Positions 11,455-24,012 of a stretch of 64,000 nucleotides of DNA are shown piece after piece (within the stretch, counting starts at the first letter, position 1; each line of letters begins with the position of its first letter). The stretch comes from Tipula vernalis. Its lineage: Eukaryota > Arthropoda > Insecta > Diptera > Tipulidae. Below the pieces are notes generated by a model, which was not told where the DNA came from, did no database searches, and worked only from the letters and a program-made list of their open reading frames with translations. The position numbers were made by a program, and so were the translations under genes. The stretch covers positions 141,712,577 to 141,776,576 of the forward strand of contig OY282558.1 of the NCBI GenBank assembly GCA_958295665.1, given 5' to 3'.

Positions 11455-13340
11455 GGTTAGGTTAGGTTTGGGTGGTGGTCCACTAGGACCAGGCATAGAC
11501 ACAAAAATGGTCCGTATCCATACCACGAATAATTATTTCCTCCAACTTATTGAAACCATTTTGAGATGTTAACAAAGCGCTGGATGCTCTTGACGTCCAT
11601 CCTACAGAGGTCCGTCAGGTCTTTGAAGAGGGGTGCCCCTAGAAACTTTAGTCTGTTTCGTGCCGGACGAGGGCAGGTGCAAAGAAGATGAAGTACTGTC
11701 TCTTCCCCTTCTTCGTCCTCGCAACTAAGACAGTAGTAATTTCAGAAGACACCAAGTCTACTCGCATGCCTCCCTATGAGACAGTGCCCCGTAATCACTC
11801 CAACAACCACACTGATCTGATTTCGCTGAAGTGAGATGAAAAGTTTGGATCTCGCCAAGTCGAACTTTGTCAAGACCTGCCGAGTTATTACGAAAGAAGT
11901 ATACTTGACCATCTGTCATTCGTCAGCTTGCTAGCCTCTTCCTGAAGCAGCGGTTTGCATACCGCAAGAGGCATTCCAATTTCCAATATCCTTTCTACTT
12001 TCTGAAAAGTGGTCCGTTGTACCACGTCGAGCCAGTTCATCAGGGTTTATATTCCGTGTACTTAAGAAATGTCCTGGCACCCATAAAATGTGGATGTTGA
12101 CTGGACTACTTTCGACGTGAGGAGGTGTGATCGAAGCGCTTTAATGACAGCCTGACTGTCCGTATATATGCGAATATCACAAACCGATATTACATTATAC
12201 CTCAACCAATCTACAACTTCCTTGATGGCAGTTATTTCAGCTTGAAAAAATGGTACAGTAGTCGCACTCCAGCCCGACTCTCCCGTCCCGTTTTAACCAT
12301 CAGTGAAGAAATTTATAACTCCTTGTTCCAAAACTGCACCCATCATCCAGTTCTCACTGGATGGTATCCTACTCCGGAACTTTTTGTCATAAGATAGTGA
12401 GGGGACAGTATAGTCGGTGGTCTTGTGAATTTGTTTGTTGCACAAAAATAGATGAGTGCCCTGTATTGTTGCAGGTCCACATTGAGATGGATTTCAGTCG
12501 TATGGCAGTACAAGCTGCCAACTGTTTCCCCAAGATATCTAGAGTAGTCAAAAATAGCAGAGTCTCTAGTGCCTAAGTGGATGTGCTCCTCAGTGCACCA
12601 CTGTTCCACAGAAAGATTGTTCTCTGAACTTTTGTCAACAGCTATTCATTGACAGTTCAGTCCAGAGCAGGCCACCAGACTATTACCCCATACAAGAGTA
12701 TGGGTCTGACTACTGCGGTATAAAGCCAATGCACCATGCGGCGCTCCAGCACCCATCCTTTCCAAATGGCATTTTTTCAAGGGTATAGCGCTATCGTAGC
12801 TTTCTTTTTCTTTTCTAGAATATTAGGTTTCCAATATAATTTGCTATCCAAAACGAGACCCAGAAACTCCTTCCCTTCAACTGTAAACTTCAAGCTGAAC
12901 CTATTTAAAGTGGGAGGATCGATATGAGGAAGTTTATATTTCTTAGAGAAGACAACCAATTCGGTTTTGTGTGGATTCACATTCAACCCACATCAATTGG
13001 TCCATAATGAAAGAATGCCCCGAGCATTTTGCATAAGCTCAGTAAGGGTGCCGGGATATTTGCCACGAACACCAATAAATCTTCTGACGAAGGATTCCCC
13101 CAAACTGGCATTTATGATCCTGCCTATTAGCATTTGATTTATCTACTCCTAGAGTGTTTCATCCACTCCCAGATCTGAAAGTGCCCGAGGTATAGCCCCT
13201 GGAAGCACATTGTTAAAGGCCCCCTCAATATCCAAGAAGCCTCCAGAGGTACACTTATGTTATAATCTTTCTCCAATGACTACAGCAATTAGGTGGGAGA
13301 ATACTGAGCCCAGAAAAAGTGCTACAGCTGGTGTGCGAAG
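11455..13340 (-). mobile_element. LOA-1: 5'-truncated LOA-type non-LTR retrotransposon
   Basis: On the minus strand from about 13290: RT motif A with FLDIEGAFNNV; INQMLIGRIINASLGES just before the missing motif B/C region; GVRGKYPGT; then CGLNVNPHKTELVV (around 12980) and the RT thumb with WLYTAVVRPILLYG. RNase H follows with IYTDSQAVIKAL (about 12160), then a Cys-rich C-terminus near 11700. The catalytic YADD box is lost in a deletion just before GVRGKYP. Several frameshifts split the frame. The 3' end is a CCTAA-rich tail at about 11455-11480. The RT plus RNase H plus Cys-rich tail order fits the LOA group of the I superfamily. It lies inverted relative to LOA-3. Confidence 0.85.
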
Positions 13341-13495
13341 ATGGTGTCAATTTCATTAGGAGACGGTTAACTCAGTGGGGTCCAGAGCACAAAATAACTT
13401 TATAGGTCGCAGTGCTAGTTGACTATAATGCTTGGATGGCCCAGTCATAATAATAATAATAACTAAATATTTGTTGCCGAGAAGTTATTTAGTAA

Positions 13496-15900
13496 CCCAA
13501 GTAACAATTTGGAGTTGTCAAAACATTGTACCATCTAAAATTCACGGCAATTTAGTTATAATAACTTCTTAAAAAATAACCAAAAACGTCAGTTTGTTGG
13601 TTTGTTGATGTAATAGCAGCAAAAATTGTAATCGTAATTTGCTTGCCGATATGTTATAGCAACGTCAAACAGCAAACTAGCAGTAAATGGTAAATTACTT
13701 TTGCGACAGCAATTTGATTTATTTAAAAATATAGGTTCCCATATAGCAAAAACAATTTATTTGCAGTTTCGCTGTGCTTAACGCAAAATGGTTACATAAC
13801 AAAAATTAATGTTATAACAGCAAACACGTAGTTAAGGGAATCGGTTTCAAAATAGGAAAACGGTCAGAAATAACTAAAGAGCTATTATTTTGAAAATTAT
13901 TGTAACAATAACAATTTGTTGCTAAATGATTGGTAAAATCATATTTCTATAATTGCATCTACAATTTTAATGATGTCATTCTAATTATGTTTTCTATATT
14001 TCAATAATAATAAATGTCAAACATTTCATGAAATATTGACAGGGAAAATATGACTTTGCTTGTGATTTTTAATCGTAAAAATACACGGCAAACAAATTTC
14101 ATCGACCAGTTTGAAAAAGGAGGTCAGAAAAGGAAAATGCGACTTAAAAATATTTGATATTAATAATAAAATTAAAATCAAAATTTTTTTCTGCTGAAAA
14201 ATAAATCCAAATCTGTTAAAAAGCTTCTGGTAATCAACCAAAAAGCTGAAGATTGGCGTTTGTTTATATATATCTCTCAATTGCAAACGAAGCCTTATAA
14301 AACTAACGAGCAAACTTGCGTTAAATCAAGCGAGATACGTTTTCCTGTTTTGAGCAATACAAACTATTTTACTATTGCCTCGCTATGTCAGCAAACATCA
14401 CTCACACGACGTATCGATGTTTTATACATTTTACATTATTAGCTCTTTGCTCAGATTTCTACAAGAAAAACAAGACACTAATAATATTTCTTGTACACTT
14501 AGACATTGTGACGCGACAATTAAATTTTGTCTGTCCAATTTTGTTCACATAAATCTTTAACTGAAGTGTTTGAATTACGCAAATAATAACCGTTAACGCA
14601 CTTACACTTATAATATTATAAACAACTTATAAAAACGTAACTCTGTGCAAAGAGTACAAGAGCAAATAATAATTTTCTATTTCTTATTCACGTTTTCTGT
14701 GCTCCTTCTAAAAGCGGATATACCTGCTAAAGGGTTAACAACATTGTTTTAGTTATAAATTTACATATAGTACACATATAGATTCTGCGGTGTGTTAAGC
14801 AGTTTTTCCTTTTCCAAACCAATTCAAGCATATCAAGTTGGATTTCTGTAATTTGTTATTCAACATTATTGTCAGATTAACGCAGTAATTACTGAAACAG
14901 TACATTTTATCTTTAATAATGGTAAGCGTTTGCTATGAAATCATGTTTTCTAGTGATTTTAAGTTTATTATTATTATAAGAGTATTATTTAATAGGTTTG
15001 TTATGATTATTAGGTTTTTTTGTGTTCTCGAAACTGTAAGCAAGAAGGAATTGTTTGTGTGTCCGGCGTGCTGGTTTCAAGGGTACGAATATAATAGTGT
15101 CGTTCATTATCAACCGGGCACCAAACAAATCCTCAAATATCAATGGTTACAGAGCAAAAAGCCGATAATTTATGGTGCTCAGATCCGGCAGGCTTGCTCG
15201 CCAAATATTCGGAATATCAGCTGGCAGTACAGAGTATGCAAAATATAGAAGAAGCAAGATGTAATCGATAGTCGCAAGAAAACAATGGAAAAACCACCAA
15301 ATCTTACAAGTACGTTACACCCATCCGCATCAACTGGTACTCAATTGCAAAATGCCTCTTCAAACAGAGCATTTGGCAGGACTCATTTGCAAGATACCAC
15401 ATGACTATTTACAATTATTATAAATAATAAATAAATAAATATATAAAATTATAAATAATTATATAAATCTTTGTTCGCCGTTATATTCGACTTATTCGAT
15501 TTTATGTCACAAAGCTCAAAACTAGACCGCACAGCATATTGGATTTTTGTATCCGTAAATAATCATAGCCGAAAAAACCATTTTCAACTTCAAAATTACA
15601 TACTTATAAATTTCTTTTAGACTTGTTTTCTAACTATATTGTTTTTTTAACAGTAATTTTGATTAAATGCAAATATGTTTGAAAATTAGACAAAAAAATT
15701 AATAAAGTATTTTAGCTGTCATACTTGTTTAGTTGACTACCACAGCAAAATTGCTTTTCTCCCGACTGTTTTCCTTACTAATTAGCTTTTTTTTTTCACT
15801 GCCACAACGTTTTAAAAACTTAATTTTTCGGATTTCACGAGGTTGTAACAGCTGTGTTTTTGCTGTCTAGGACAATTTACCTATCAAATTGTTACTTGGG
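13496..15900 (+). mobile_element. Element A: 2.4 kb DNA transposon with 16-bp perfect TIRs
   Basis: CCCAAGTAACAATTTG at 13496-13511 is exactly complementary to CAAATTGTTACTTGGG at 15885-15900, giving a 2405-bp element. No clear target-site duplication flanks it, and no DDE transposase is visible, so the superfamily is unknown and it is probably non-autonomous. It carries a short spliced gene piece (next entry). A relative, element B, lies in inverted orientation at 46707-49640 and shares the right-end terminus beyond the 16 bases (TIR followed by 'ataggt.aattgtcctagacagc'). Confidence 0.75.
14919..15412 (+). pseudogene. Gene fragment inside element A: start codon, 92-bp intron, 'CPxCWF' exon
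   Basis: ATG (14919) is followed at once by a GTAAGC donor. TTATTAG ends a 92-bp intron at 15013. The second exon encodes a VLETVSKKELFVCPACWF-like start, then a Tyr/Pro patch, a worn WC.ELARLLAKYSEYQLAVQ helix and a Ser/Thr/Asn-rich linker (DSRKK...NRAFG) that ends at TGA near 15410. A 1-base insertion in a T run just after the acceptor breaks the frame here; element B keeps that frame but has lost the ATG. The layout (FxVxE...VxPxxWF...Y.PP) resembles the N-terminal part of insect DUF4806 proteins; I hold that comparison loosely. The C-terminal domain of such proteins is absent. The element may have captured a promoter and N-terminal exon of a host gene. Confidence 0.5.
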
Positions 15901-16530
15901 AAGGCAACGGAAAAATACAAGAATGAATAGAAAATATTTATTCAGGTGTTGCTTTTTCTTCCCTTACTACAGGCGAACGATATTATTCGTAAATTAGCGT
16001 CATAGAAGATGAACAAAAAAATAGTTTAACAATTTATTGGTTGTTGTGACTTTCTAAAAAGTAGCTAATAAAATTTAGATTCTTAAATCTGGAGCCAACC
16101 TGTTTTGGCAACAAATTCGCATTTTTTTCTACAAATGTATTGCAATTTTTATTAAGAAAACCAGAGAAGCAAGAATTTTTCATTTAAAATTGTTTTCTTC
16201 TGAAAACCATAAGAATTTTTCTATTTATTTTGTATATTACATTGAAATGGAAAATATGTCTGTTTGAATTTAGAAGATTAGAAAAATGGAAAATTTCTTA
16301 TAGATATTAAAATGGTTATTCTGTTTTTTTTTATATACATTAAGAAAAAAAAATATTTGTGATTGGAATCCAAATAACTGTACAATATATAATATTGTGC
16401 ACGTTAAACCAGAGAGAGAATTTTTATTCCAATAAAATTTTAAGTTTTGATTTATGGTTAGACACATGGAAGGAATAAACATTTTTAAGCGAATTATTCA
16501 AAATATTCCGTTCAGTGAAGTGAGATGTCA
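15901..16530. other. AT-rich spacer between element A and the Helentron
   Basis: No gene, RNA or repeat terminus was recognised. A minus-strand frame at 16270-16482 is AT-driven and unconvincing. Confidence 0.5.
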
Positions 16531-16764
16531 GAATTTTTTGACGTAGAACTACGTCTATTAGCGAGGTACAATATACAAGTTGCATATAACTTTGTAAGAC
16601 TGCATTTGAAACTGCATGTTTTGTGAATTGCCATGTCGTTCATAGCAGACACTTAAAAATATTGACATCTACAAAAATCTTAATTATTTTTAATTTTAAA
16701 AGCAAGGAACTTCAGTTTGTTTTGTTTGTTCCCTCGTCACAATAGTGCACAAGTCGATGGCGCG

Positions 16765-17165
16765 GAGGAGCCCGATTATGTAAAGCTAACAACTTATGTG
16801 AATTGTTATAAAAAAGCAACCGCGAAATTCTACAAAATATTTATTAACAAGGAGTTTGGACGAGTATGCGACGTCTGCGATCAGTTGTGATTTGCGAATG
16901 ATTTGCGTTTGATAGATGAGAATAAACAGACAGTTATTCGTAATTTGATTCCCAATATTATGACGACTCACTTTAAAGTGTGCGTTACTTGCAGAACTAA
17001 TTTAAAGAAAAGTCGTTTACCTGCATTGTCGAAATATAACGGCTTCACATATCCAAATTACCCAAACGAATTGCCGCCGCTGGATTGCATCGCTGATTGA
17101 GGTTGAGGCACGAGACTGGAAGCTACGACATCGTGGGACAGGTAATAAACGTACCGGGTGTGCGC
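16765..17165 (+). pseudogene. Helentron N-terminal Cys-rich domain
   Basis: One frame runs from about 16775 with VCDVCDQL, an in-frame TGA where the family normally has Trp, then FANDL..., FKVCVTCRTNL, LPALSKYNGFTYP and LPPLD. Two CxxC pairs and the 'LSKxNGFxYP' block are typical of the domain that precedes the Rep nuclease in animal Helitrons and Helentrons (DUF6570-like). After the stop at 17098 another frame continues with GSYDIVGQVINVP, which normally follows directly, showing a frameshift. It is non-functional as it stands. Confidence 0.7.
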
Positions 17166-17227
17166 GTGACACCATTTATGGTGGCAACGAGTGAGGTGAT
17201 CGTCTTGGAGTCACACCACAACATATA

Positions 17228-18594
17228 TTGTATATGGCGATGAAGATATTAAGGTTACGTGTAACGGAAGGACTGTATAACACGTTCAAGTGTCAGGGAT
17301 TGACCGCCAACATTACACGCAAGATGATCGAAGACCGACAATTTTTAGAGGAGTGCTTTGAAAAGAATTTGTCTTTTTTGAAGTCGATACCTAACTCAGT
17401 ACAATATTGGGCTCATCGTAAGAAAGACCTATTTGCTATGATTAGACAGTTAGGCAAACCGACTATGTTTCTTACACTAAATGCTAATGAAATCCGTTGG
17501 CCGCACTAGTTGCGTACGTTACATAGACTTAAAACTTGCATTGGAGCCGATCTATTGGAAGATGACCTATTGGATCCGTTGCAACAATTAAATGTCCTGC
17601 AGCGTACGAACCTTGTCAATGAAGACCCAGTAACTTGCTGTATATACTTCGATCGTCTGGTGAAAACCATAATGGGCATCTTGTCATCACCTAAAGGCTT
17701 CAATGTTTTCCAACATCGACGTAGTCCACATGCTCACATTCTTATTTGGCTGGAAAACGATCCCAGAGAAACGGTTAGTGAACAGATGCCTGAGACAGTA
17801 AAACTCATTACCGACCTCTACTCCGTGTCCAATGACGACAGTATGAGCGAGGCACAGTATGCGCGACAAATACACAAGCACACGTTTACGTGTTATAAAA
17901 AGAATAACAAGTGCTGTCGATTTAATATTCCATACTGGCCAATGGAAAAAATCAGAATTTTATTACCTATCACCAAAGACGACAGTCGGCGGGATATTTT
18001 AGTTAGGCGCGCGCGAAAATTGAGGGAGCTATTGGAACAAAAATCTTATGATACGTTGGAAACATTCTTAGTTGACGGAAACGTAACATTACCGTACCAT
18101 CTGTTCTGTTTAAGCGAGGGATGAGACAGCTATGGGCAAATTGTTTTAACCCATGAATCGCTAGCGTGTTGAACTCGAACATTGATTTACAATTCATAAT
18201 AGAAGAGTACTCTTGGGCAGCGTACGTTGTCGAATACGTGAACAAAACCAATCGAGGCATATCCAATCTTCATCGTCAATTGATCGAGTTGCAGAGCGAG
18301 AACCCGGATCATGATTACATCACTCTTCTTAAGACAATGAGCATCAAGATGTTAAATAGTGTCGAAATGAGCAGTCAGGAAGCGGCTTGGAATTTGCTGC
18401 GTTACCAATCTCTGAATCAAGTCGTGAAGTGGTCTTTGTGCCGACAATGTGGCCTCACGAGCATACTAAATCCCACAAATGAATCAAGCAGATGGACGAC
18501 GAAGGAGTTGCTGCAGACTCTACAAATGTGTGGTCTTCGAATATTATCCAAAAGTATGAATTACGAACGGCATGAACGAGGTTTGCCTTGAAGA
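17228..18594 (+). pseudogene. Helentron HUH/Y2 Rep nuclease domain
   Basis: Three open pieces (17228-17509, 17510-18124, 18166-18591) cover the rolling-circle Rep nuclease. The metal-binding HUH motif is visible as QHRRSPHAHILIWL (about 17710-17750). The catalytic tyrosines appear as YVVEY, with Tyr codons at 18223 and 18235 four residues apart as in Y2 Reps, followed by VNKTNRG. In working elements this enzyme nicks one strand and forms a 5'-phosphotyrosine link. A stop at 17507-17509 and breaks near 18121 and 18592 divide the protein. The pieces otherwise remain in normal order. Confidence 0.8.
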
Positions 18595-20629
18595 TTTCGC
18601 GGCATGGTATGCGCCAGCTAGAACTTACCGAGCAACGACCATCGCCACAACTTTGACATCTGATGTTGATAGTAATAAACGGGATCGAGGAGAATGCTCT
18701 TAATGCGCTATACCAAAAACGAGACAAAAGCCGTGTTGTTAGATCCCGGCAGTATGATATTGCCGATCTGAATAACTGGAAACGAGAGATTGTGACTCGA
18801 TCATGTCTAAACGTAAACAATACGAAGTTGGAATGAATATCGAACAAGCCTTTGAGGAGAATAGCAAGATATGCAATGAAATTGACGACGAAGTAGAGCA
18901 ACGATGTCAATCAAACGACGATGATATCGCTAGTATTCTGGTACGCGGTTAGCTTTCGGCAGTTGTTCGACAGCGATCGAACGTGATGCCGAAACAAGAA
19001 TACCTGCAAATTGGTACGACTGACTAATGATGAGCAATATAAGTTGGTGCTGCAGGCAATACATGTTTTACATGACAACACTGGTGAGTGTCGACCAATT
19101 CAAACCTTCTTCACCGGGCCGAGATTACTTTGCGAATACTAATGGAAACATACAACCGATTTGCAGAGACTCACAATTCTACGCACAACGCGTATGTTGC
19201 TTGTGCAACCACAGGCAAGGCTGCAGTGGCCATAAACGGAACGACATTATATTCTGCGTTCAGAATAACCATGGCCAGAAGATAGTGCAGCAGCTTAGCA
19301 CATGAAGCACTGCAAGCTTATCGCAATGTTTTCGCTAGTGTAAAAGTAATAATCATTGATGAGGTTAGCATGATGAGCGCAGATCTGCTGAATATCGTAC
19401 ATGCGCACCTCACTCATATCACAGGAACCTTCGACGAACCGTTCGGCGGGATGTACATAATCTTCTGCGGCGATCTGCGGCAACTGCCACCAGTCAACGC
19501 TACTCCCATCTACAAGCCGTACAAACAAGCAATAGCGAGAGCAGTGCTCTGGGATTCGCTGGAGTATTATCCATTGCGACAAGTTATGCGCCAAAGTGAT
19601 GTGATGTTCTCGACAATCCTAACGAAAATTGGTAACGATCAAGCTTTGCTTTCCGAAGAGAGAGCGCTGCTTAACACACGCTTTCGAACAATTAATTGGT
19701 GTCGAGAAAATGTACCAGGGGCGATCAGGCTCTGTAATGTAAACCGAGATGTTGATGGTTTCAACTCCAATGCATTCGAATCTACGACCGATTACATCTC
19801 CGATGATACGTTCTCGGAGTACAAGACTCAACAAGAGTTGACGAACTGCCGTAACGATCTGTTCAAGAAGACTGTGATGGAGACAAGTGGTTTGCCATAT
19901 TTGCTGCGATTGTGCGTTGGTATGCCGTACATGATAACAACAAACGTAGATGTGGCCGACGGGATTGTTAACGTAGTGATCGGCGAACTGAATCATATCG
20001 AACAACCTCTGCTCGGAGAGATTGGATTAGTTGATATGGACGACAATACAGACTATGTAGCGGTAATTGTGGGATAATCGAGTTGTGGGGCGAGCCGATT
20101 GTGGTTCCTGTTCGACAATGACAAAATTAGTGCAACATTACGCCTGAAGTTGTGAGCAAATCCGTGTCGCCTATAGTTATAGACTCCGATATCCAAGCGA
20201 TCGGCTACCGTTCAGTTAAAAGGTACTGTGAAATGTAGAAGACTTAAGTTCCCCTACGTGCCAGCACGCGCAATGACCATACATAAATCGTAGGGTGGTA
20301 CATTCTCTCAAGTGGTATTCCACTACAACAAGTCACAAGATCAGCAGTTGGTTTATGTAGTATTATCGAGAGTCATGTCAAACGATGGCCTCTTCTTAAC
20401 GGACGCCAATGATGATTTTACGTTCTACCACACGGTGGAGAATAACAATCCAAGACTTCGGGATTTGCGATCCGAATTAGCAAGGCTAGACAATCATCGC
20501 ATGCAAACGTTGGCCGATCAAGTGGTCGAAGTTCTTAATACAAAGGCGCCGACGAATTTATGCTTAATGAGTCACAATGTGCAAAGTCTAGTGACTCACA
20601 GTAAAGACATCGAAACTGACCCTGTCTAG
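18595..20629 (+). pseudogene. Helentron Pif1-like helicase domain
   Basis: A worn linker (18595-19020, with DFAAWY and TYRATTIAT in one frame) leads into LTNDEQYKLVLQAIH (about 19020). The Walker A loop is missing: TFFTGP (about 19105-19120) runs straight into the residues that normally follow GKT. Walker B is intact as IIIDEVSMM (about 19350-19375), followed by GGMYIIFCGDLRQLPPV (about 19447-19497), LRQVMRQSDVMF and RLCVGMPYM. Helicase motif VI reads YVVLSRVMSNDGLFL (about 20355-20398). Several stops and shifts occur, the largest around 20077-20310. The longest piece is 19370-20077. The loss of Walker A rules out ATPase activity. Confidence 0.85.
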
Positions 20630-21061
20630 AGTTCAGTGGACATTTTAGCATTGAGCGAAACTCAAGGCGAAGCTTGGATGGGATACACTACTGGTGTGGC
20701 TATAAGTATCGAGGGCTTCAAATGCGTCTCGCTGCATAAGCGTGGAAAGATAAACGCAGGAGGTGTCGCAATTAACGAGAAAAAGGATGCTGTAACTGCG
20801 GCTTCGGTGCAAACACTGCTCAAGTGGAATAATGGCAATACCTCAATTATCGCAGACATCGATGACTTCGCCAACATCAACGGTAAGCAATGCCTAATCA
20901 TCACTATATATTTATCGTACAGATCACATCTAAGCAAGCACGAGAGTTTATGCTGCGAAACTTGGCATGTTATATACGCAAGTTTGCACAGATATTTAGT
21001 GACCTAGACGAGTTGTGGAATATACCGATAATTCTTACCGGAGATTTCAATCGAACGGAGA
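20555..21061 (+). pseudogene. Helentron AP-endonuclease-like domain, truncated
   Basis: Directly after the helicase the reading continues with LCLMSHNVQSL, then after one stop DILALSET (the conserved Glu-bearing motif), ISIEGF and GGVAI. A 1-base shift near 20930 leads to SKQAREFMLRNLACYI, WNIPIILTGDFN (about 21022-21051) and then an abrupt end at about 21060. The N...(L.E)...GDFN order is that of the exonuclease-III/APE fold, which is fused behind the helicase in Helentrons but not in classical Helitrons. The C-terminal SDH motif is absent because BEL sequence takes over. Confidence 0.75.
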
Positions 21062-24012
21062 TTATGTGAAGAATATTATCAGAAAAATTATAAGAGAATG
21101 TCGACAGGTAGATATGTGGTTGCTATACCCCTAAATTCGAAAATTAACGACCTTGGTTATTCGTGTAAAAATGCTAAAGAGCAATTCTTACAAATTGAGA
21201 AGAGACTTATTCGCCAACCAGAAATTTATGATGAATATCGGAACTTTATGAAAGATTATTTGCAATTGTCTCATATGGTTCTCGCTAATGATTCAACGGA
21301 AATGTGTTCAGAACCAAGTAATACTTACTACCTCCCTCATCATTATTTATTGAAAGAAAGTCGTACAACGACTAAGCTCCGTGTAGTTTTTAATGCCTCT
21401 TCAAAAACTTCTTCAAACCTTTCACTAAATAACTGCATGATGGTAGGGCCAGTCGTTCAACAAGACCTATTCTCTATTGTAATTAGGTTCAGGAAACATC
21501 GAATAGCATTTTCGGCAGATATGGCCAAAATGTATAGACAGATTTTGATAAAAAATGAACAAACTGATCTTCAGCGAATTTGGTGGCGTGAAAGTCCAGA
21601 TGATGTGCAAGGGCATCTATCGTATTATTAAAAGATTTTTACGTGGACGATGTTTTGTTCGAAGGTGACACGGTGGAAGAAGCATTTAAACTAAAGTCTG
21701 ATTTAATCAGTCTGTTGAAACGCGGTGGTTGTGAGTTGCGAAAATTCTCATCAAATTGTAGTCGTCTATCAGATAATAATTCATCGTTAGAAGTTTCCTT
21801 GATCTTGGGCATCAAATGGAATAATCAAAATGACACCTTTGAGATGACGTTTAATAAAGTAAAAGTGAATACTGATTGTACTAAACGCAACGTATTATCT
21901 GAGATATGCCAATTATTTGACCCTCTAGGTTTATGTTCACCTATAATTCGCACGGCAAAACTGTTCATGCAGAAGTTGTGGACAGTTCCTAATTTAAAAT
22001 GGGATGATCAATTACCTAAAACCTACAGCAAGAAGTGGAATGAGTTTAAAGGTCAACTGATGAAGCTTCAGAGTTTCGCTGTGCCTCGATATATACTACA
22101 ACCTAATTAACATAGAGTTGAACTCCACGGCTTCGGTGATGCTAGCATGAATGGGTATGGTTGTGTGTTTATTTTAGATCCAGTGACGTACACAGTCATT
22201 ACTGCGTAAGATTGGTATGTTCGAAGTCCAAAGTAGCACCTTTGAAACAACAGACCATCCCACGTTTAGAATTGTGTGCAGCTTTGCTTGTGGCTGAAGT
22301 ATCTGCCAAATTACTTAACATTTTGGACATAAAGTTTGATTCGGTATATTTATGGACAGATTCCGAGATTACATTGTTGCGGGTAAAATCTGAACCACAC
22401 CGAAATTCAACGTTTGTTGCGAATAGACTTACACAAATTCAGGAGAATTTAATGCTGCTAAGTATTGGTGGACTGGTCCGAAGTACTTAACCAGTGATAA
22501 AAATGTTTGGCCTAAATACCATAAAAATAAGTTAAATTTAGAGCTAATTAACTTAGAAAAACGTCCACCAACAGAAATATGTAACCATTTAGCGGAAAAC
22601 AAATTTGGTTTAGTTGAGAGATTCTCATCATTTACTCGCCTGAAACGTGTAACAGCTTGGATTTTGCATTTTTGGCGAAACTGCAAACTAAAAAAATCAA
22701 GAAAAACGACTCTGCAATATCACTGAGTTAGATTCCAGTGAAGTAGAGATTGCTTTGAAATGTTTCGTGCAACAACAAGAGTTCAAAAATGATATTGAAA
22801 CTCTAAAAAAACATAAGTTCGTTTGTAATAAAAGTCGATTACAGTCATTGTCTCTATTTATGGACTCAGATGGAATATTACGTGTTGGGGGTCGAATATC
22901 AAATGTCAGCATTCCTAATGAGCAAAAACATCCAATTTTGTTACCATCAAATCACCATTTTTCCAGGTCGGACCTCAGGCTTTATTGTACAGTATTCGTT
23001 TAAACTATTGGATAATTGGCGGTAGAAATTTATGTCGGAAAATTTACAACGAATGTATACGTTGTTTTCGCGTTAGACCTAAGTATATTAATGAAATAAT
23101 GGCCGATTTACCAGCAACCCGAGTTAAAAGTTCTATACCATTCTCAATTGTTGGCATCGATTTCTGTGGCCCGTTCTTAATAAAAAACAATACTAGGTCG
23201 AAGGTTAAAATTAAAGTTTATATTTGTCTATTTATATGTTTTGCTGTCGAGGCTGTGCATCTGGAAATGGTAGCGGATTTGTCAACACAGGCGTTTTTAG
23301 CCTGTCTTCATCGGTTTATAGCTCGCCGTGGATTATGTTCTAAAATATATTCATATAATGCTACCAATTTTGTCGGTGCTCGTCGGGAGCTTCAAGAGTT
23401 TAGAGAATTATTTTTGTCGCAAGCTTGGCAGTCTAAAGCAATGGAATTTTGTTCGCAGAACGGTTAACAGTGGTTAACAATTCATTGTAGGCAATTGGCA
23501 CCGCGTCTCTTAAATCTGATGAATTCCAAACATTAATGGTGTAAATCGAAGCCTGTTTGAATTCACGCCCTCTTACTGAAATGTCAAATAATCCTTCTGA
23601 TTTTAATGCTCTTACGCCGGGACATTTCCTGATTGGCAATGCTATCACTGCATTACCTCAGCCTTCACTTCTTGATCTTAAACTTAATCGCTTATCTAGA
23701 TATCAGCAAATCCAATCCACATTGCAAGGATTTTGGAAACGATGGAACAAGGAGTATCTGACAGAATTGCAGCACCGTCACAAATGGCTAAAGACTACCG
23801 GAGTAATTGTGGCATTATTGCACGATGATAATATTCCTCCTTTATAATGGCCTTTGGGTAGGATAATTATTACGCAAAAGGGAAGCGATGGTCATATTCG
23901 AGTGGTTACTGTCAAAACGGCTAATTCAATTTTTAAACGAGCTATCACAAGAATAAGTCCTCTACCGATTGAAACACATATGTACACCAGAATTTCATTG
24001 AGTAATTTGTAA
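21062..24012 (+). mobile_element. BEL-1: BEL/Pao pol fragment without LTRs
   Basis: It starts abruptly at LCEEYYQKNYKRM in the RT N-region and continues with KLRVVFNASSKTS, MVGPVVQQDL and IAFSADMAKMYRQI, with the catalytic box FYVDD at 21640-21651. About 50 residues just before that box are deleted. RNase H (GFGDAS, ELCAALLVAE, WTDSEITLLRV), the integrase zinc region (HPILLPSN, CIRCFRVRPK), the integrase core (GIDFCGPF) and the C-terminal ALTPGHFLIG / QGFWKRWNKEYL block follow in order. The second integrase Asp is Tyr (TAT at 23354), and the segment around the catalytic Glu is deleted. There is no gag, protease or LTR. It sits inside the Helentron. Confidence 0.9.
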
